A stretch of 64,000 bases of DNA from Solidesulfovibrio magneticus RS-1 (GCF_000010665.1 NC_012796.1:3873501-3937500), one strand, 5' to 3'. Positions 43,901 to 56,216 are shown, numbered from the stretch's first letter. The notes: a model not told the origin generated them from the letters alone. Numbers and translations are program-made.

Positions 43901-44132
43901 CGGCCATTTCCTTGATGCCGTGGGGATGCAGATACGGCGCAAGCAGGCGTTTCATGCTTGATGAGCCGCGCCGGGCCAGCACGTCGTTGACGATGCGCAG
44001 CAGTTCGTAATCGCCGGCGTCGAAACACAGGCGCGAGAGCGCCGAGCGCGGCACGCCGTCCAGGGCGTGGGCGCTGGCGTTTGCTTCGGGCAGCGGCGGA
44101 ATCCCCTGATCCGGGGGCATGGTATTCGTCAT
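40986..44132 (-). CDS. large protein with PHP-like segment and membrane helices, uncharacterized
   Basis: 1048 residues, ATG at 44132. Residues about 185-275 read FDDHVHDANTKGRKSPTHLI, LTVIHYHFVRP and MRVDIGIECLARHRGGH, with the His/Asp/Glu spacing of a PHP-type metal site. A long soluble middle follows; then hydrophobic segments near 690-735, 765-800 and 830-850 suggest several membrane helices; the last ~190 residues are soluble. No family recognized for the whole. A membrane-anchored metal-dependent hydrolase or phosphoesterase is a guess. Confidence 0.75.
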   Translation of the reverse strand: MTNTMPPDQGIPPLPEANASAHALDGVPRSALSRLCFDAGDYELLRIVNDVLARRGSSSMKRLLAPYLHPHGIKEMAAPKGLRIAYAVIHLLGSLEAGMAGDRLTALRSLRDEVMAAAESGLEKNTARVLLQIMKELVRSRDTPRRQLELAHDFRSAVSGRPRVVRKLLAEYHLLEMPEEWNQIAFDDHVHDANTKGRKSPTHLIMDAWIKGIRRLTVIHYHFVRPETAAELLEAAAIMDMRVDIGIECLARHRGGHVKLVWSPRGFTRPEDFAAFLKKPGVREFMREGFELSLREQRHVLAVLAAFNARHRQTIRDRYGLDLPPLDHEEFLAFVGSGQASLLHLARFIRDALAPLLDARAGDTLDAAAAGNACPLLAERDSLDVESLLDDYLSPAANPDIVPPEAPQDGEALPERLTVDVAELARRIHTLHVGNSLALCTAEMPFADVLLALFACRGDITGCDAFNLRVFETGGGDGGDALALISIVNAGNVVALKRLINRTADTAEADGDAETAASLRDLRRDVAAIAAAYRARPLSARIGTDSTGQSTRCHGMGLVVADTLPARTRKRLARREKRPGTSLRRAIPVGVAVSPRVSTLPDEFSSDLSARFFRFLRGLPGLRLAGYRYVLEWVGKRYFKATPQTANIHTLGGIQQKASQRWLARAEALRRPLGLSWRYLSNTIKNVLKIGLGFAVAAASFASINSWWVLAWMGPFIWFGITGVRNVIQAVLGCGGLRRSPLLTWKDYVSFDRLADSLMFTGFSVPLLDIVVRTLLLGQGFGVTTSSAPLVLFACMAVANGLYLASHNLLRGLPKSAAVGNLFRSVLSIPLAYGLNQGLAWLLIQGGLPDPEPALEPFAAIVSKFASDCVAAGIEGLADRSKYVRMRLRDYREKFKQLYDTYSLLELLYPSDDVAKLLETPKEFINSIGSQKGDLDKIVIVNALDFLYFWMYQPRARTVLSRAMRSMSAEERRMFLLSQYVLLREREISRLFIEGLVGRKFAPALSFYLSHARRYLDDLQELAHRHPPAEALTLENALLGRDVRLGGL

Positions 44133-44310
44133 AAACTTGTCTTATTTTTCACAATATGACTACCGTTTCCCCCTGTCCGCGTCAAGGGGCCGGCCGGAAA
44201 AGCAGTGCGTCTTACAAGGGAAGCGATTGCCTTGGCCGGCCGGATTGTACATACTATGTTCACGACGGGAAGTGGTTTGCCCGTCCAAGGCTTTGGAGGA
44301 ACGAGGAACA

Positions 44311-45800
<1,490 letters not shown>

Positions 45801-45818
45801 CGGCCGCCACGCCGCCGG

Positions 45819-46328
45819 CTATTCGATCTTGTTTTGCATGAAGGCGATGGTCTTTTCGGGCAGGGCCTTGGGCTGGGCGCCGTCGCGGGAAAGGTCGGTC
45901 AGATCTTCGGTGACGGCCAGCATGAGGTTCGTGAAACGCGACTGGTTGCGCAGGCGTTCCCGGGCGTCGGGATTGTGCCAGGCGTCTTTGAGAAGCTCGG
46001 CGGCGTGGTGGTGGATCATCAGCGCCATGGGCTTGGGCATGGCGCCGTAGTATTCGAGCATGTTGGCCTTCATATCGTCGATGCTGGCCAAAAATTCCGT
46101 GAAGTTCTCGGTTTGCCGCTCCTCTTCGAGCCTGGCCCGTTTGCACTCCTCCTTGAAGCGTATCTCCATAAGCTCCAGGCGTTGCTTCAGCTCCTGCTCG
46201 GCCACGAGCTTTTCCTCGCGCAGCTTGTCCAGATCGGCCTGATGGGCCATCTGCCAGTCGGCGGACTCGGTCTTCATGGTGTTGATCAGCCGGGCGACGA
46301 ACCGGGCGATGTTTTCCGGCAGGGGCAT
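45819..46328 (-). CDS. hypothetical coiled-coil protein
   Basis: 169 residues. A long coiled coil at about 25-75 (DKLREEKLVAEQELKQRLEL), then a helical C-terminal part with HHHAAELL. No membrane helix. Its ATG lies two bases after the stop of the next minus-strand gene upstream (46331-46771), so both are translated together. Function unknown. Confidence 0.75.
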   Translation of the reverse strand: MPLPENIARFVARLINTMKTESADWQMAHQADLDKLREEKLVAEQELKQRLELMEIRFKEECKRARLEEERQTENFTEFLASIDDMKANMLEYYGAMPKPMALMIHHHAAELLKDAWHNPDARERLRNQSRFTNLMLAVTEDLTDLSRDGAQPKALPEKTIAFMQNKIE

Positions 46329-46330
46329 GG

Positions 46331-46771
46331 TTACCTCGTATGCTCGAAAAAGGTTTCCACAGCCGGGGAAACCTGTTTGGCGTCGTTGCTGTCGAAAATG
46401 ACGTGCAGGGCGTAGAGGCGGTCGAAGTCCACGGTGACCACGGCCCGCTCGATAAAGGCCGAGGTGCGCTGGGCCTGGTAGGGGGTGAGTTCGCGCTCAC
46501 GGGTTTTGAGCTGTCCGTGGACGAGGCGGGCGAGTTCGCGGATGTTGCCGCGCTGGCTGGCCAGGAGCAGGCGCTTGCGCCGGGCCTGGCCGCGCTGGGC
46601 GATGTCGCGCCGGAGGCGGGCGTGTTTTTGCTGACGACGCTCCAGCCGGCTGTGGCGGCGGTAGAGGAAAAAGGCCAGGGCCAACGCGCCGAGCACGGCC
46701 GGGGCATAGAGGGCGAGCACGGAGAACGAGACGTAGATGAGCGAAAGTTCGGAGAAAAGACTTTGCGGCAT
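46331..46771 (-). CDS. hypothetical single-pass membrane protein
   Basis: 146 residues. N-terminal membrane helix near 20-38 (LYAPAVLGALALAFFLYRR), followed by a strongly basic helical stretch (RRQQKHARLRRDIAQRGQAR) and a conserved-looking end VVTVDFDRLYALHVIFDSND. Coupled with the coiled-coil gene downstream; the two could form a membrane-associated complex. Confidence 0.72.
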   Translation of the reverse strand: MPQSLFSELSLIYVSFSVLALYAPAVLGALALAFFLYRRHSRLERRQQKHARLRRDIAQRGQARRKRLLLASQRGNIRELARLVHGQLKTRERELTPYQAQRTSAFIERAVVTVDFDRLYALHVIFDSNDAKQVSPAVETFFEHTR

Positions 46772-47208
46772 ACTGGCTTGCCGGCATCGGCGGCCGGCCT
46801 GGGGCCCGACAGCGCGGGCGCGGTTTACCGGACGCGCGGCGTCCGGACGATGGCTGGCGACGCGGCGGCCTCCGGCTAGGGAGGCCCGACGACTGCCCGA
46901 ACCTGACAGCTAGTCCAAAGCCTGGGCCGCGTCAAGGCAGCCTCGCTTTTTCGCGCTTTAATGAACAATAATTTAAGCACGTTACTCACCCAAACCAACC
47001 CGCTCTAACCGCCCGAATTTCCAGATTGACCGGCTATTTCGCGCGCATCCCCACAAGACAGCCCGGCCCCCTCTCCCCATGCGCAGGGTGTGGCGGGATC
47101 CTCTGCCCGGCTTTCAAAGCCTCGTGTATCCCACCAAACAACCAACGATTTCTTCGCCTCCCAACCAAGGCCCGGCCCCCGCCGCCCTCCCCTTTACACT
47201 TTTCTGCA
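46772..47208. other. intergenic stretch, no supported gene
   Basis: Contains an AT-rich part near 46950-46990, probably the upstream region of the two-gene minus-strand operon. No gene seen. Confidence 0.5.
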
Positions 47209-47251
47209 GTCGGGGGGTCTGGGGGCCTCAGGCCCCCAGCCGCCGGAGGCC
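47209..47251. repeat. 3' palindromic element, copy C (after PBP1A)
   Basis: Core hairpin 47219-47239, identical to copies A, B and D; begins 15 bases beyond the PBP1A stop, with the same orientation relative to that gene. Confidence 0.85.
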
Positions 47252-47265
47252 TCTTCCTGTCTCCC

Positions 47266-49674
47266 CTAAAACATCTGCTTCAACAAATCCTCGCCCTTGC
47301 CGAGCGGCGCGTTGGGGTCGGTGAAGAAGGCTTTTTCCTGTTCTTCGTCCATGATGCTGGCCACGCCCTTTTCGGTGCCTTCCTTGAAGGCCATGGGCAC
47401 GCCGTCCACGGTGCCCATGATGACGCCGGGCGGACGCGAGAAGTCTTCGGGCGGGTAGTCGTCTTCCACGGCCTTGCGGTAGGAGAGCCAGATGGGCAGC
47501 GAGGCCCGGCCGCCGGTTTCGCCCTTGCCCATGGATTTGGGCTGGTCGAAGCCGATGTAGCAGCCGGTGAGCAGATAGGGCGAAAAGCCCATGAACCAGG
47601 CGTCCTGGAAATCGTTGGTGGTGCCGGTCTTTCCGGCCAGGGGACGGCCCAGGACCTTGGCCGCCGTGGCCGTGCCGGCCCGCACGACTTCCTTGAGCAG
47701 GCAGTCCATGACGTAGGCGGTCTGGGGCGACATGACCTGTTTGACCTCGGGCTTGTTGACCCAGACTTCCTCGCCCCAGGGGCTTTTGACGTCGAGGATG
47801 AAGCGCGGGGTGATGGTGGAGCCGTCCCGGGCAAAAGCCGAGTAGGCCTTGACCATGTCCAGGAGATTGACGGCCACGGCCCCGAGGCTGACCGGCAAAA
47901 ACGGGCCGAAATCGCCGCGAAGCCCCAGTTCCTGGGCGCGCTCCACGATCTTTTTCATGCCTACCTGCTGGGCCACCCGTACGGTGACGAGGTTTTTGGA
48001 CTTGGCCAGGGCCGAACGGATGGTCATGGGGCCGCCGTAGTCGCCTTCGTAGTTTCCCGGGCTCCAGGTCTGCTTGCTCCAGGGATCGACGTAGGTGAAG
48101 GGGCCGTCCATGACCACGGTGGCCGGGGTCATGCCGTTGTCCATGGCCACGGAGTAGACGATGGGCTTAAACGACGAACCGGGCTGGCGGAAGGACTGGG
48201 TGGCCCGGTTGAACTGGCTTTTTTCGAAGGAAAAGCCGCCCACGCAAGCCACGACATCGCCGGTGCGTGGCTCCATGGACACGATGGCCCCTTCGATGCG
48301 CGGCTCCAGTTGCATGGCCAGCTTCCACATGGGGCGTGCGGCCTTGGCCGGCGCGGCCGGGGGCGGGTTTTCGCCGGGCTTGGGCTTTTTGGCGGCGGCC
48401 TCGGCCGGTTTGGCCTCGCCGGGCTTGGCCGGGGCCGGCTTGGCGGCCGGGGCGGCCTTGTCCGGGCCGGCCTTGTCGGGCAGGGCCGTGACCGAGGCCC
48501 AGACCAGATCGCCCGGCTCCACCTTGCCCTTGGCCCAGCTCATGTCCTCGGCGGGGATGAGGCCGTACTTGTCGCCAAAGCGCACCACAGCACCAGCCGG
48601 CACCACTTCCTGCACCAGGGCCTTGAGCCAGCGCCCCGGTTGCAGCAGGGCTTCGGGCACGCCCGAGCGCTCGTAGAATTCCTCGTATTTGTCCTTGTCG
48701 AGCTTTTCCAGGCTGGGCTTGAAGCCGCGCCGTTTTTCCGAAGCGACAAGGCCTTCGCGCAGGGCCCGCTCGGCCGCTTCCTGGTGTTTGAGGTCCACGG
48801 CGGTATGGACGTGCAAGCCGCCGTTATAGACTTGGTCTTCGCCGAAGCGATCGATGAGTTCCCGGCGCACCTCTTCGAGGTAGAACGGGGCCACCTCCCA
48901 GGACGGGTCGGGCATGCTTTTAAAGACCAGCGGCTCGGCCACGGCGGCGTCGTGCTGGGCCTGGCTGATCCAGTTCTGGGCAAGCATCCGGCCAAGGACG
49001 TATTTCTGGCGGGCCTTGGCCGATTCGAAGTCACGAAACGGAGAATAGCGGCTGGGGGCCTGGGGCAGGCCGGCCAGGAGCGCGGCCTGGGCGATGGTCA
49101 GATCGGCCACGTGGACGCCGAAATAGGTCCTTGCCGCCGCTTCCACGCCATACGCCCGGGAGCCCAGGTAGATCTGGTTTAAATAGATGGTGAGGATTTC
49201 GTCCTTGGTCAGGTATTTTTCCAAGCGGTAGGCCAGGATGGCTTCCTTGACCTTGCGCTGGTAGCTTTTTTCCGAGGACAAAAGCAGACGCTTGATGATC
49301 TGCTGGGTGATGGTGGAGCCGCCCTGCTTGCGGCCGCCCTGCTGGAGGTTTTTGACCATGGCCCGCAGGATGGCCGTGGGATCGACGCCTTCGTGCTGGT
49401 AGAAGGTGGCGTCCTCGGCGGCCAGGAAGGCCTTGGGCAAAAAGTCCGGCATTTCGGAAAGCGTCACCAGGAAGCGCTTCTCGGAATAGAGATAGCCGAG
49501 CACCTTGTTGTCGCGGGTGTAGATGGTGGTGACCAGCGGCGGGCGGTAGTCGGTGATCTTGCGAAAGCTCGGCAGGTCGTTGGACGCCCAGTAGTAGAGG
49601 CCCACGCCGCCGGCAATGCCGAAAACGAGGCCCACGAACACCAGGATCGCCAGAAGGATGAGCAACTTTTTCAC
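47266..49674 (-). CDS. class A penicillin-binding protein (PBP1A type)
   Basis: 802 residues from a GTG at 49674 that overlaps the previous stop (GTGA). N-terminal membrane anchor (LLILLAILVFVGLVFGIAGG), glycosyltransferase domain with AAEDATFYQHEGVD, GGSTITQQIIKRL and an OB-like middle; a Pro/Ala/Lys linker near 390-445; transpeptidase with catalytic serine in QPGSSFKPIVY, SKN and the KTGTT motif. It polymerizes and cross-links peptidoglycan at the inner membrane. Confidence 0.95.
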   Translation of the reverse strand: MKKLLILLAILVFVGLVFGIAGGVGLYYWASNDLPSFRKITDYRPPLVTTIYTRDNKVLGYLYSEKRFLVTLSEMPDFLPKAFLAAEDATFYQHEGVDPTAILRAMVKNLQQGGRKQGGSTITQQIIKRLLLSSEKSYQRKVKEAILAYRLEKYLTKDEILTIYLNQIYLGSRAYGVEAAARTYFGVHVADLTIAQAALLAGLPQAPSRYSPFRDFESAKARQKYVLGRMLAQNWISQAQHDAAVAEPLVFKSMPDPSWEVAPFYLEEVRRELIDRFGEDQVYNGGLHVHTAVDLKHQEAAERALREGLVASEKRRGFKPSLEKLDKDKYEEFYERSGVPEALLQPGRWLKALVQEVVPAGAVVRFGDKYGLIPAEDMSWAKGKVEPGDLVWASVTALPDKAGPDKAAPAAKPAPAKPGEAKPAEAAAKKPKPGENPPPAAPAKAARPMWKLAMQLEPRIEGAIVSMEPRTGDVVACVGGFSFEKSQFNRATQSFRQPGSSFKPIVYSVAMDNGMTPATVVMDGPFTYVDPWSKQTWSPGNYEGDYGGPMTIRSALAKSKNLVTVRVAQQVGMKKIVERAQELGLRGDFGPFLPVSLGAVAVNLLDMVKAYSAFARDGSTITPRFILDVKSPWGEEVWVNKPEVKQVMSPQTAYVMDCLLKEVVRAGTATAAKVLGRPLAGKTGTTNDFQDAWFMGFSPYLLTGCYIGFDQPKSMGKGETGGRASLPIWLSYRKAVEDDYPPEDFSRPPGVIMGTVDGVPMAFKEGTEKGVASIMDEEQEKAFFTDPNAPLGKGEDLLKQMF

Positions 49675-50273
49675 GGACGGTATCTCGCAGGGGAGGGAGT
49701 GACGAAGGGCATGCCTTCCTTGGGCGGCAGCCCCCAGGCCAGACGCAGGCGGCCGTGCAGTTCGCGCACGCCGGCCTCGCCATATTCGAGCAGGGCCAGC
49801 ATCCGGGACACGGTCCGCCCTTGGCGGTGGACCAGACAGCCCGGCGCGGCAAAGGCCGTGACGGCCCCGCCGTTTAGCCAAAACGGAAACAAGCGGCAAT
49901 AATACGGACGCGCATCCCTTGGCAAGCGACATCCATCGGCCCGCAAGAACACGCAATTGCCCTTCGGGTCAACGGCCAGGCGCAGATGGTCGCCGCCGGG
50001 GGGGAAGAGGCGGGGAAGAATCTTGCGGTCGCGGGGAAAAAGCCGCCCCATCTGGGCCAGAAAGGCTTCGGTGTTGGCCTGGTGGACAAAGCCGCCCACG
50101 GCCAAGCCGTCAGCCTCGACAATGCGGGCTCGCTCCATCTCGGACACGGGGAAACACACTTCCTCCAAGCCCGGGGTCAGCGAACAGCAGGTCGGGCCGG
50201 CGGCGGCGCACCGGGCGCAGACAGGCGCGTCCGACGTCGAAGCGTCGGGGAGCAGGGCGGAATCAGCAGACAC
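49671..50273 (-). CDS. cysteine-cluster protein (YkgJ-like)
   Basis: 200 residues from a GTG at 50273 preceded by GGGAGG. Cysteines at CARCAAAGPTCC near residues 18-29 and at CVFLRADGCRL and YYCRLFPFW near 110-135, close to the family layout. Translationally coupled to PBP1A (GTGA overlap). A link to envelope synthesis is suggested only by that coupling. Confidence 0.75.
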   Translation of the reverse strand: MSADSALLPDASTSDAPVCARCAAAGPTCCSLTPGLEEVCFPVSEMERARIVEADGLAVGGFVHQANTEAFLAQMGRLFPRDRKILPRLFPPGGDHLRLAVDPKGNCVFLRADGCRLPRDARPYYCRLFPFWLNGGAVTAFAAPGCLVHRQGRTVSRMLALLEYGEAGVRELHGRLRLAWGLPPKEGMPFVTPSPARYRP

Positions 50274-50582
50274 GGCGACCTCCCGGGCCGCCGCCAGACC
50301 GGGACAACGTCCCCGGCCGTCCGGCTCCCGGAAAGACCATAATGCCGCCCGGGGCGAGCGTAAAGAGCCAAGCCCGGCGCTTGGAACCGATGCCGTACTG
50401 CTTGCCCCTTGTCCGCCCCCAAGCGGACCATAACCTGTCGGGAATGACGGACGGTCTTTCGGCCTTGAACCCAAGCCGAGACCGGAACAACCCGTCGCCG
50501 CCCCCCGGCCCGGGCCACAGGTCCGCTGTGACGCCCGGCGTCCGGCAGTTGCCGACGCCGGGCGCGCGGACCGGGAGCCGGA
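50274..50582. other. intergenic stretch, no supported gene
   Basis: Holds the upstream region of the Cys-cluster/PBP1A operon. No terminator with a T run is clear, although a GGGAATGACGG/CCGT-rich inverted pattern is present. Confidence 0.4.
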
Positions 50583-50837
50583 TCAGCGGCCGAGCTTTTC
50601 GCGGCCGTAGTCCGTGACGGCCAGCCGGCCGTTTTGGTCTTCCAGGAGCCCCAGGTTCACGAGGTCGCGCACCATGGGCAAAACCTGGGAAAAATGGCGC
50701 ACCAGGGCCCGGCTGATGTCCTCCATCGTGGCCGGCGGCTCGCACACCCGCAGAATGTCCTTGGCGGACTGGGTGAGCGTTCCGTCGGGCTTGACCTGGG
50801 GCGTGTCTTCAGCAGCGTCGTACATGTCGGAAATCAT
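50583..50837 (-). CDS. small winged-helix-like protein
   Basis: 84 residues from an ATG overlapping the peroxiredoxin stop (ATGA). Pattern: TLTQSAKDILRVCEPPATME, DISRALVRHFSQVLPMVRDL and NGRLAVTDYGREKLGR fits a winged helix with wing. May regulate the peroxiredoxin operon or respond to redox through its single cysteine; both are inference. Confidence 0.7.
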   Translation of the reverse strand: MISDMYDAAEDTPQVKPDGTLTQSAKDILRVCEPPATMEDISRALVRHFSQVLPMVRDLVNLGLLEDQNGRLAVTDYGREKLGR

Positions 50838-51484
50838 GACAACTCTCTCTTGCAAAAATACCAATCCGGGCAGTTCGGACCGGCGGCTTTGGCCCTCTCC
50901 TGGGCCATGGCCTGGGTTCGCGGCGGGGGAGCCAGCACCCCGTCCCCGGGTTTCCAGCCGGCGGGCGTGGCCACGCCGTGGGCGTCGGTGGCCTGCAGGG
51001 CCGCCACAAGGCGAACGATCTCGGCGACGTTGCGTCCGGTGGTCATGGGGTAGGCCATGTACGCCCGGACACATTGCCGGTCGTCGATGACATAGACCAC
51101 ACGGGCCGGTTCGGTGGGCGACTCGGCCGGCATGGTCATGCCGTAACGCCGGGCCACTTCGCCGGTGGTGTCGGCGACCAAGGGGAAATCGATGGCCGCG
51201 CCGAACTTCTCCTCAAGGGATCGCACCCAGGCGATGTGGGAGAAAATGGAATCCACCGACAGACCGAGCAGTTCGCAGCCCATGTCGCGCAAGGTGGCGC
51301 GCACGCCGGCAAAGGCCATGAGTTCCGAGGCGCACACGGGCGTGAAATCCGCCGGATGCGAAAAGAACACCAGCCAGCTTCCCCGAAAATCTTCCAGGCG
51401 CAGGATGCCGTGGGTGGTTTCGGCCTCGAAGTCCGGGGCCGTTTCGCCGATGCGCGGAACGCATACGGAAGCGTGATCGGTCAT
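50834..51484 (-). CDS. peroxiredoxin (Prx6-like, 1-Cys/archaeal type)
   Basis: 216 residues. Peroxidatic Cys51 in FTPVCASELMAF, with GLSVDSIFSHIAWV; the C-terminal extension holds two more cysteines (GPNCPDWYFCK), as in long peroxiredoxins that resolve disulphides there. Reduces hydrogen peroxide and organic peroxides; useful to an anaerobe under oxygen stress. First gene of a two-gene operon with the winged-helix protein. Confidence 0.93.
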   Translation of the reverse strand: MTDHASVCVPRIGETAPDFEAETTHGILRLEDFRGSWLVFFSHPADFTPVCASELMAFAGVRATLRDMGCELLGLSVDSIFSHIAWVRSLEEKFGAAIDFPLVADTTGEVARRYGMTMPAESPTEPARVVYVIDDRQCVRAYMAYPMTTGRNVAEIVRLVAALQATDAHGVATPAGWKPGDGVLAPPPRTQAMAQERAKAAGPNCPDWYFCKRELS

Positions 51485-51623
51485 GCAGGCTCCTTTCGAC
51501 CCGCGGCAACATGCCGCAGGCAGGCTCTCACAACCCCTCTATCGCCGCTTCAACGCGCCGCGTCAAGGCCGGACGCCGGGCCAACCCCCACGAATGCGGC
51601 CCTATATCGGCTCCAAGCGGCCG

Positions 51624-54278
51624 TTAGCGCAGGGTGCAAGGGTCGTCGGCCAGACGGTGCAACAAGGCCGCCTTGATCTCGGCCAGCTGCTCCGGGTCCT
51701 CCACCCGCCGTCCTGCCGGGCCGCGCACGTAAAAGACGTCGCGCACACGCCCAGCTGGGGTCATGACCTTGGCCAGATGGGTTTCCAGCCCCATCTCGGC
51801 CAGGGTGCGGGCGATGTCGTAGAGAAGTCCCACCCGGTCGTCGCAGGACACGTCGATGACCGTAAAGAGATCGGAAGCCTTGTTGTCGATGGCCACCTCG
51901 GGCGGCGACTTGGGGCCGGCCACGGCCAGGGACAGGGCAAACCCGCCTCGCTTCTGGGCCAGACGGTAGGCCAGGAACAGCTTGCCGCACAGGGCGTAGC
52001 GCACGGCCCGTGACACCCGGGCGAAAACTTCGTCGCTGTAGATGACGTCGGGCGGATTGCCGGTGCGCAGCGACAGGATGACCACGCCGTCTTCCCAGCG
52101 AAACACGTCGGCCTCGTGGATGGACAGATCGTGCAGGGCCAGCACGCCCGTGACGGTGGGAAAAAGCCCACGCACCTGGCGGGCGGCCACGGTGACCGTG
52201 AAACCGTCGCCGCCGGGCAGGGCCGTGTAGGTCAGAGCGGCCACGTCGCGGCCGGCCCGGTCGCCGGGCTTCATGCGCCGGTCCTCGGCCTCGGCGGCGT
52301 CGAGTTCGGCCAGCAGGTCCAGATGACCAAGGATCGTCTCCACGGGCTGGCTGACGAGATAGCGCGGCGGCATGGCCAACAGCAGGGCTTCCAGGGCTTC
52401 GGGGCTGAAGCGGTCCCGGGCGGCCTCGCGCAAGCTGTCCCGGGCGGCCAGCATGATCCGGGCGTCGTCGGCCCCAAAAAGCCGGCCCTGCTCAATGGCG
52501 GCGCGCAGCTTGCCGTAGAGGTCAAACACCAGGGACTCTTTCCAGCCGGTCCAGGCCTGGGGGCCGGTGGCCAGCCCGTCGCAGCGGGCAATGAGCACGA
52601 GCATGTCCAGGGCTTCCACCGTGGCCACCCGGCCGGCCGCCCGGGCCACCACGTCGCGGTCAGACAGGTCGCGGCCGGTGGCGGTTTCGGGCAGCAGCAG
52701 ATGTTCGCGCACGAGGGCGGCGATCATGTGGCGGGCCTCGGGTGGGGCGGACAGGCGCGAGAGCATGTCCTCGGCCAGCTGGGCCCCCTTTTCGGCGTGG
52801 GCCCCGCCCAGGCCCTTGCCCATGTCGTGCAGGAGCAGGCCCCAGTAAGCCAGCTCCGGCCGGGGCAGGCCGTCCAGCAACTCCCTGGCCCGGCAGGCCG
52901 GCCCGACGCGCAGCTCGGCCAAAAGGCGCACGGCCTCCAGGCTGTGCCGGCCCACAGGATGGACATGGTAGACGTCGTAGGAGACGTTGTCCTTGACCCG
53001 GGCGAACTGGGGCAGGATGGCCTCCAGCACGCCGCTGGCGCTCAGCGCGTCCAGGGCCGCGCCGGAGACGTCGGCCGGCATGATGTCGCTTAAGCTGTCA
53101 TAGAGCATCCGGCCGGTGCGCGGCGAAACCTCGGCCAGCCGGCCAAGTTCGGCGGCCAGGCCGCGCAGCCGGCCCATGGTTTCGTGGGACGGGGCCTTGC
53201 CCAGGGCGGCGCACACGGCAAAAAGCGGCATGGCCCGCTCCATGGCCTGGAAATCGGTCAGCCCCGGGGCGAAACGCAGGCCCTCGGGGGCGTCTTGCAA
53301 GCCGTCGCCCACGGACGTGGCCGGGGCGGCCAGATCCAAGGCCCCCAAATGTCCGGCCAAAAGCGGCCAGACCGACTGGCGCAGGGCCTTGATGTCGGCC
53401 ATGCGGCGCAGCAGCAGCGACAGGAAGCGCTCCACGGCCCGGCGGTCGCCCCGGCGGCCAAAGCCCATGGCCTCGGCCAGGCGTTCCTGGAATTCGAAAT
53501 AGAGCTTGTCGTTCTTGCGGCCGCACAGGCGGTGCAGGTGCATCCGGGCGGTCAGGACGAACCGGGCGTCGTCTTCCAGGGCGGCCAGGTCGTCGGCCAG
53601 CAGGCGAGCGTCGGCCTCGCGGCCCGGGTCCAGGCGCATGAGCCAGCGGACTTGCTGCCAGTCGCGCAAACCGCCCAGACCGTTTTTGAGATCAGGTTCG
53701 AGCATCCCGCCGGCATCGCCATAGGTCCGGCCGCGCTCCTTGTTGCCCTTCTCCAGCCACTCGGCGAAGCCAGCGGCATGGGCCGGAAAGCTGCCGGCCT
53801 CCAGGCGGGCCGTCAGGTCCACGACGATGGCGGCCTCCCCGGCCAGAAAGCGCAGGTCAACAAGCGACGCCAGCACCTTGGGGTCGCAGCCGGCCAGCTC
53901 CAGACAGCCGGAAACGGCGCGCACCCCGTGGCCGAGCTCCACACCCCGATCCCAGAGCGGGAAAAAGAGAAACCGGGCCAGTTCCGAGGCCCAGTCCGGC
54001 GGCTCGGACGGGAAGAGCAACAACACGTCGATGTCCGAGGCCGGACACAGTTCGCGCCGGCCATAGCCGCCCACAGCGGCCAGAGCGAAGCCGTCGGCTT
54101 GCGAAGCGTTGACCTCGGCCCACTCTTGCAGGCGCTGGCGAAAATAGCGGTCGTAGACGTCGGACAGGGCGGCGACGTAGGCCACGTCCAACTGGCCGGC
54201 GGCCAGGGCGTCGGCCAGCAGGGTCTTGCCCTCGTCGAGCATGACGGCGCTGACCGGCGCGTCGGGTGCGGACGGCAT
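51624..54278 (-). CDS. glnD: PII uridylyltransferase/uridylyl-removing enzyme
   Basis: 884 residues of standard length. Nucleotidyltransferase motif GGYGRRELCPASDIDVLL near 72-90, HD domain with LLHDMGKGLGGAHAEKG near 480, and two ACT domains at the C-terminus (from about 695 and 800). It attaches or removes UMP on the PII T-loop in response to glutamine. Its likely substrate, glnK, lies directly upstream, separated by a terminator. Confidence 0.95.
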   Translation of the reverse strand: MPSAPDAPVSAVMLDEGKTLLADALAAGQLDVAYVAALSDVYDRYFRQRLQEWAEVNASQADGFALAAVGGYGRRELCPASDIDVLLLFPSEPPDWASELARFLFFPLWDRGVELGHGVRAVSGCLELAGCDPKVLASLVDLRFLAGEAAIVVDLTARLEAGSFPAHAAGFAEWLEKGNKERGRTYGDAGGMLEPDLKNGLGGLRDWQQVRWLMRLDPGREADARLLADDLAALEDDARFVLTARMHLHRLCGRKNDKLYFEFQERLAEAMGFGRRGDRRAVERFLSLLLRRMADIKALRQSVWPLLAGHLGALDLAAPATSVGDGLQDAPEGLRFAPGLTDFQAMERAMPLFAVCAALGKAPSHETMGRLRGLAAELGRLAEVSPRTGRMLYDSLSDIMPADVSGAALDALSASGVLEAILPQFARVKDNVSYDVYHVHPVGRHSLEAVRLLAELRVGPACRARELLDGLPRPELAYWGLLLHDMGKGLGGAHAEKGAQLAEDMLSRLSAPPEARHMIAALVREHLLLPETATGRDLSDRDVVARAAGRVATVEALDMLVLIARCDGLATGPQAWTGWKESLVFDLYGKLRAAIEQGRLFGADDARIMLAARDSLREAARDRFSPEALEALLLAMPPRYLVSQPVETILGHLDLLAELDAAEAEDRRMKPGDRAGRDVAALTYTALPGGDGFTVTVAARQVRGLFPTVTGVLALHDLSIHEADVFRWEDGVVILSLRTGNPPDVIYSDEVFARVSRAVRYALCGKLFLAYRLAQKRGGFALSLAVAGPKSPPEVAIDNKASDLFTVIDVSCDDRVGLLYDIARTLAEMGLETHLAKVMTPAGRVRDVFYVRGPAGRRVEDPEQLAEIKAALLHRLADDPCTLR

Positions 54279-54296
54279 GGCAGGCTCCCCATCAAT

Positions 54297-54334
54297 AAAA
54301 CGACCGGGAAGGAGGCGTTCCCCCTTCCCGGTCG
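54297..54334 (-). terminator. terminator after glnK
   Basis: GACCGGGAAGG pairs with CCTTCCCGGTC (54302-54312 with 54323-54333); the minus strand continues GTTTTATT. It separates amtB-glnK from glnD. Confidence 0.85.
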
Positions 54335-54375
54335 GCTATTTTGTCATTTTCCCCGAAGGGTTGCCAGCAAACTGC

Positions 54376-55952
<1,577 letters not shown>

Positions 55953-56216
55953 GGTTCCCCCTCTGATGACGTTTTTGTCGAAGATTCCCTTGCCGTCGTC
56001 GTCGCGTCCGTTGCCTCAAACGGCCCCGCGCGGCCCTCTCCAAGGCCAAGCCGGCCGCTTTCCGCCGCATCGACAACTCCTGACTAGCCCAGCGTTGACA
56101 TTTTTGCAACACCAAAATCGACCCCGTTGCAAACCCGTAACAAAAGCCTGCCGACTGGCGTCTTTCCTGGAAAAGCGCTAGGCTTGGGCCAGCCCGAAAT
56201 TCCGGGGAGGCCTGCC

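Noticed and set aside
47161-47262. Short frames translating to GGLRPPAAGG near several gene ends
   Set aside because: The peptide is only the translation of the palindromic element family.
55953-56130. Sigma-54 promoter for amtB
   Set aside because: TTGCAA-type words are present but no GG-N10-GC pair with proper spacing was found.
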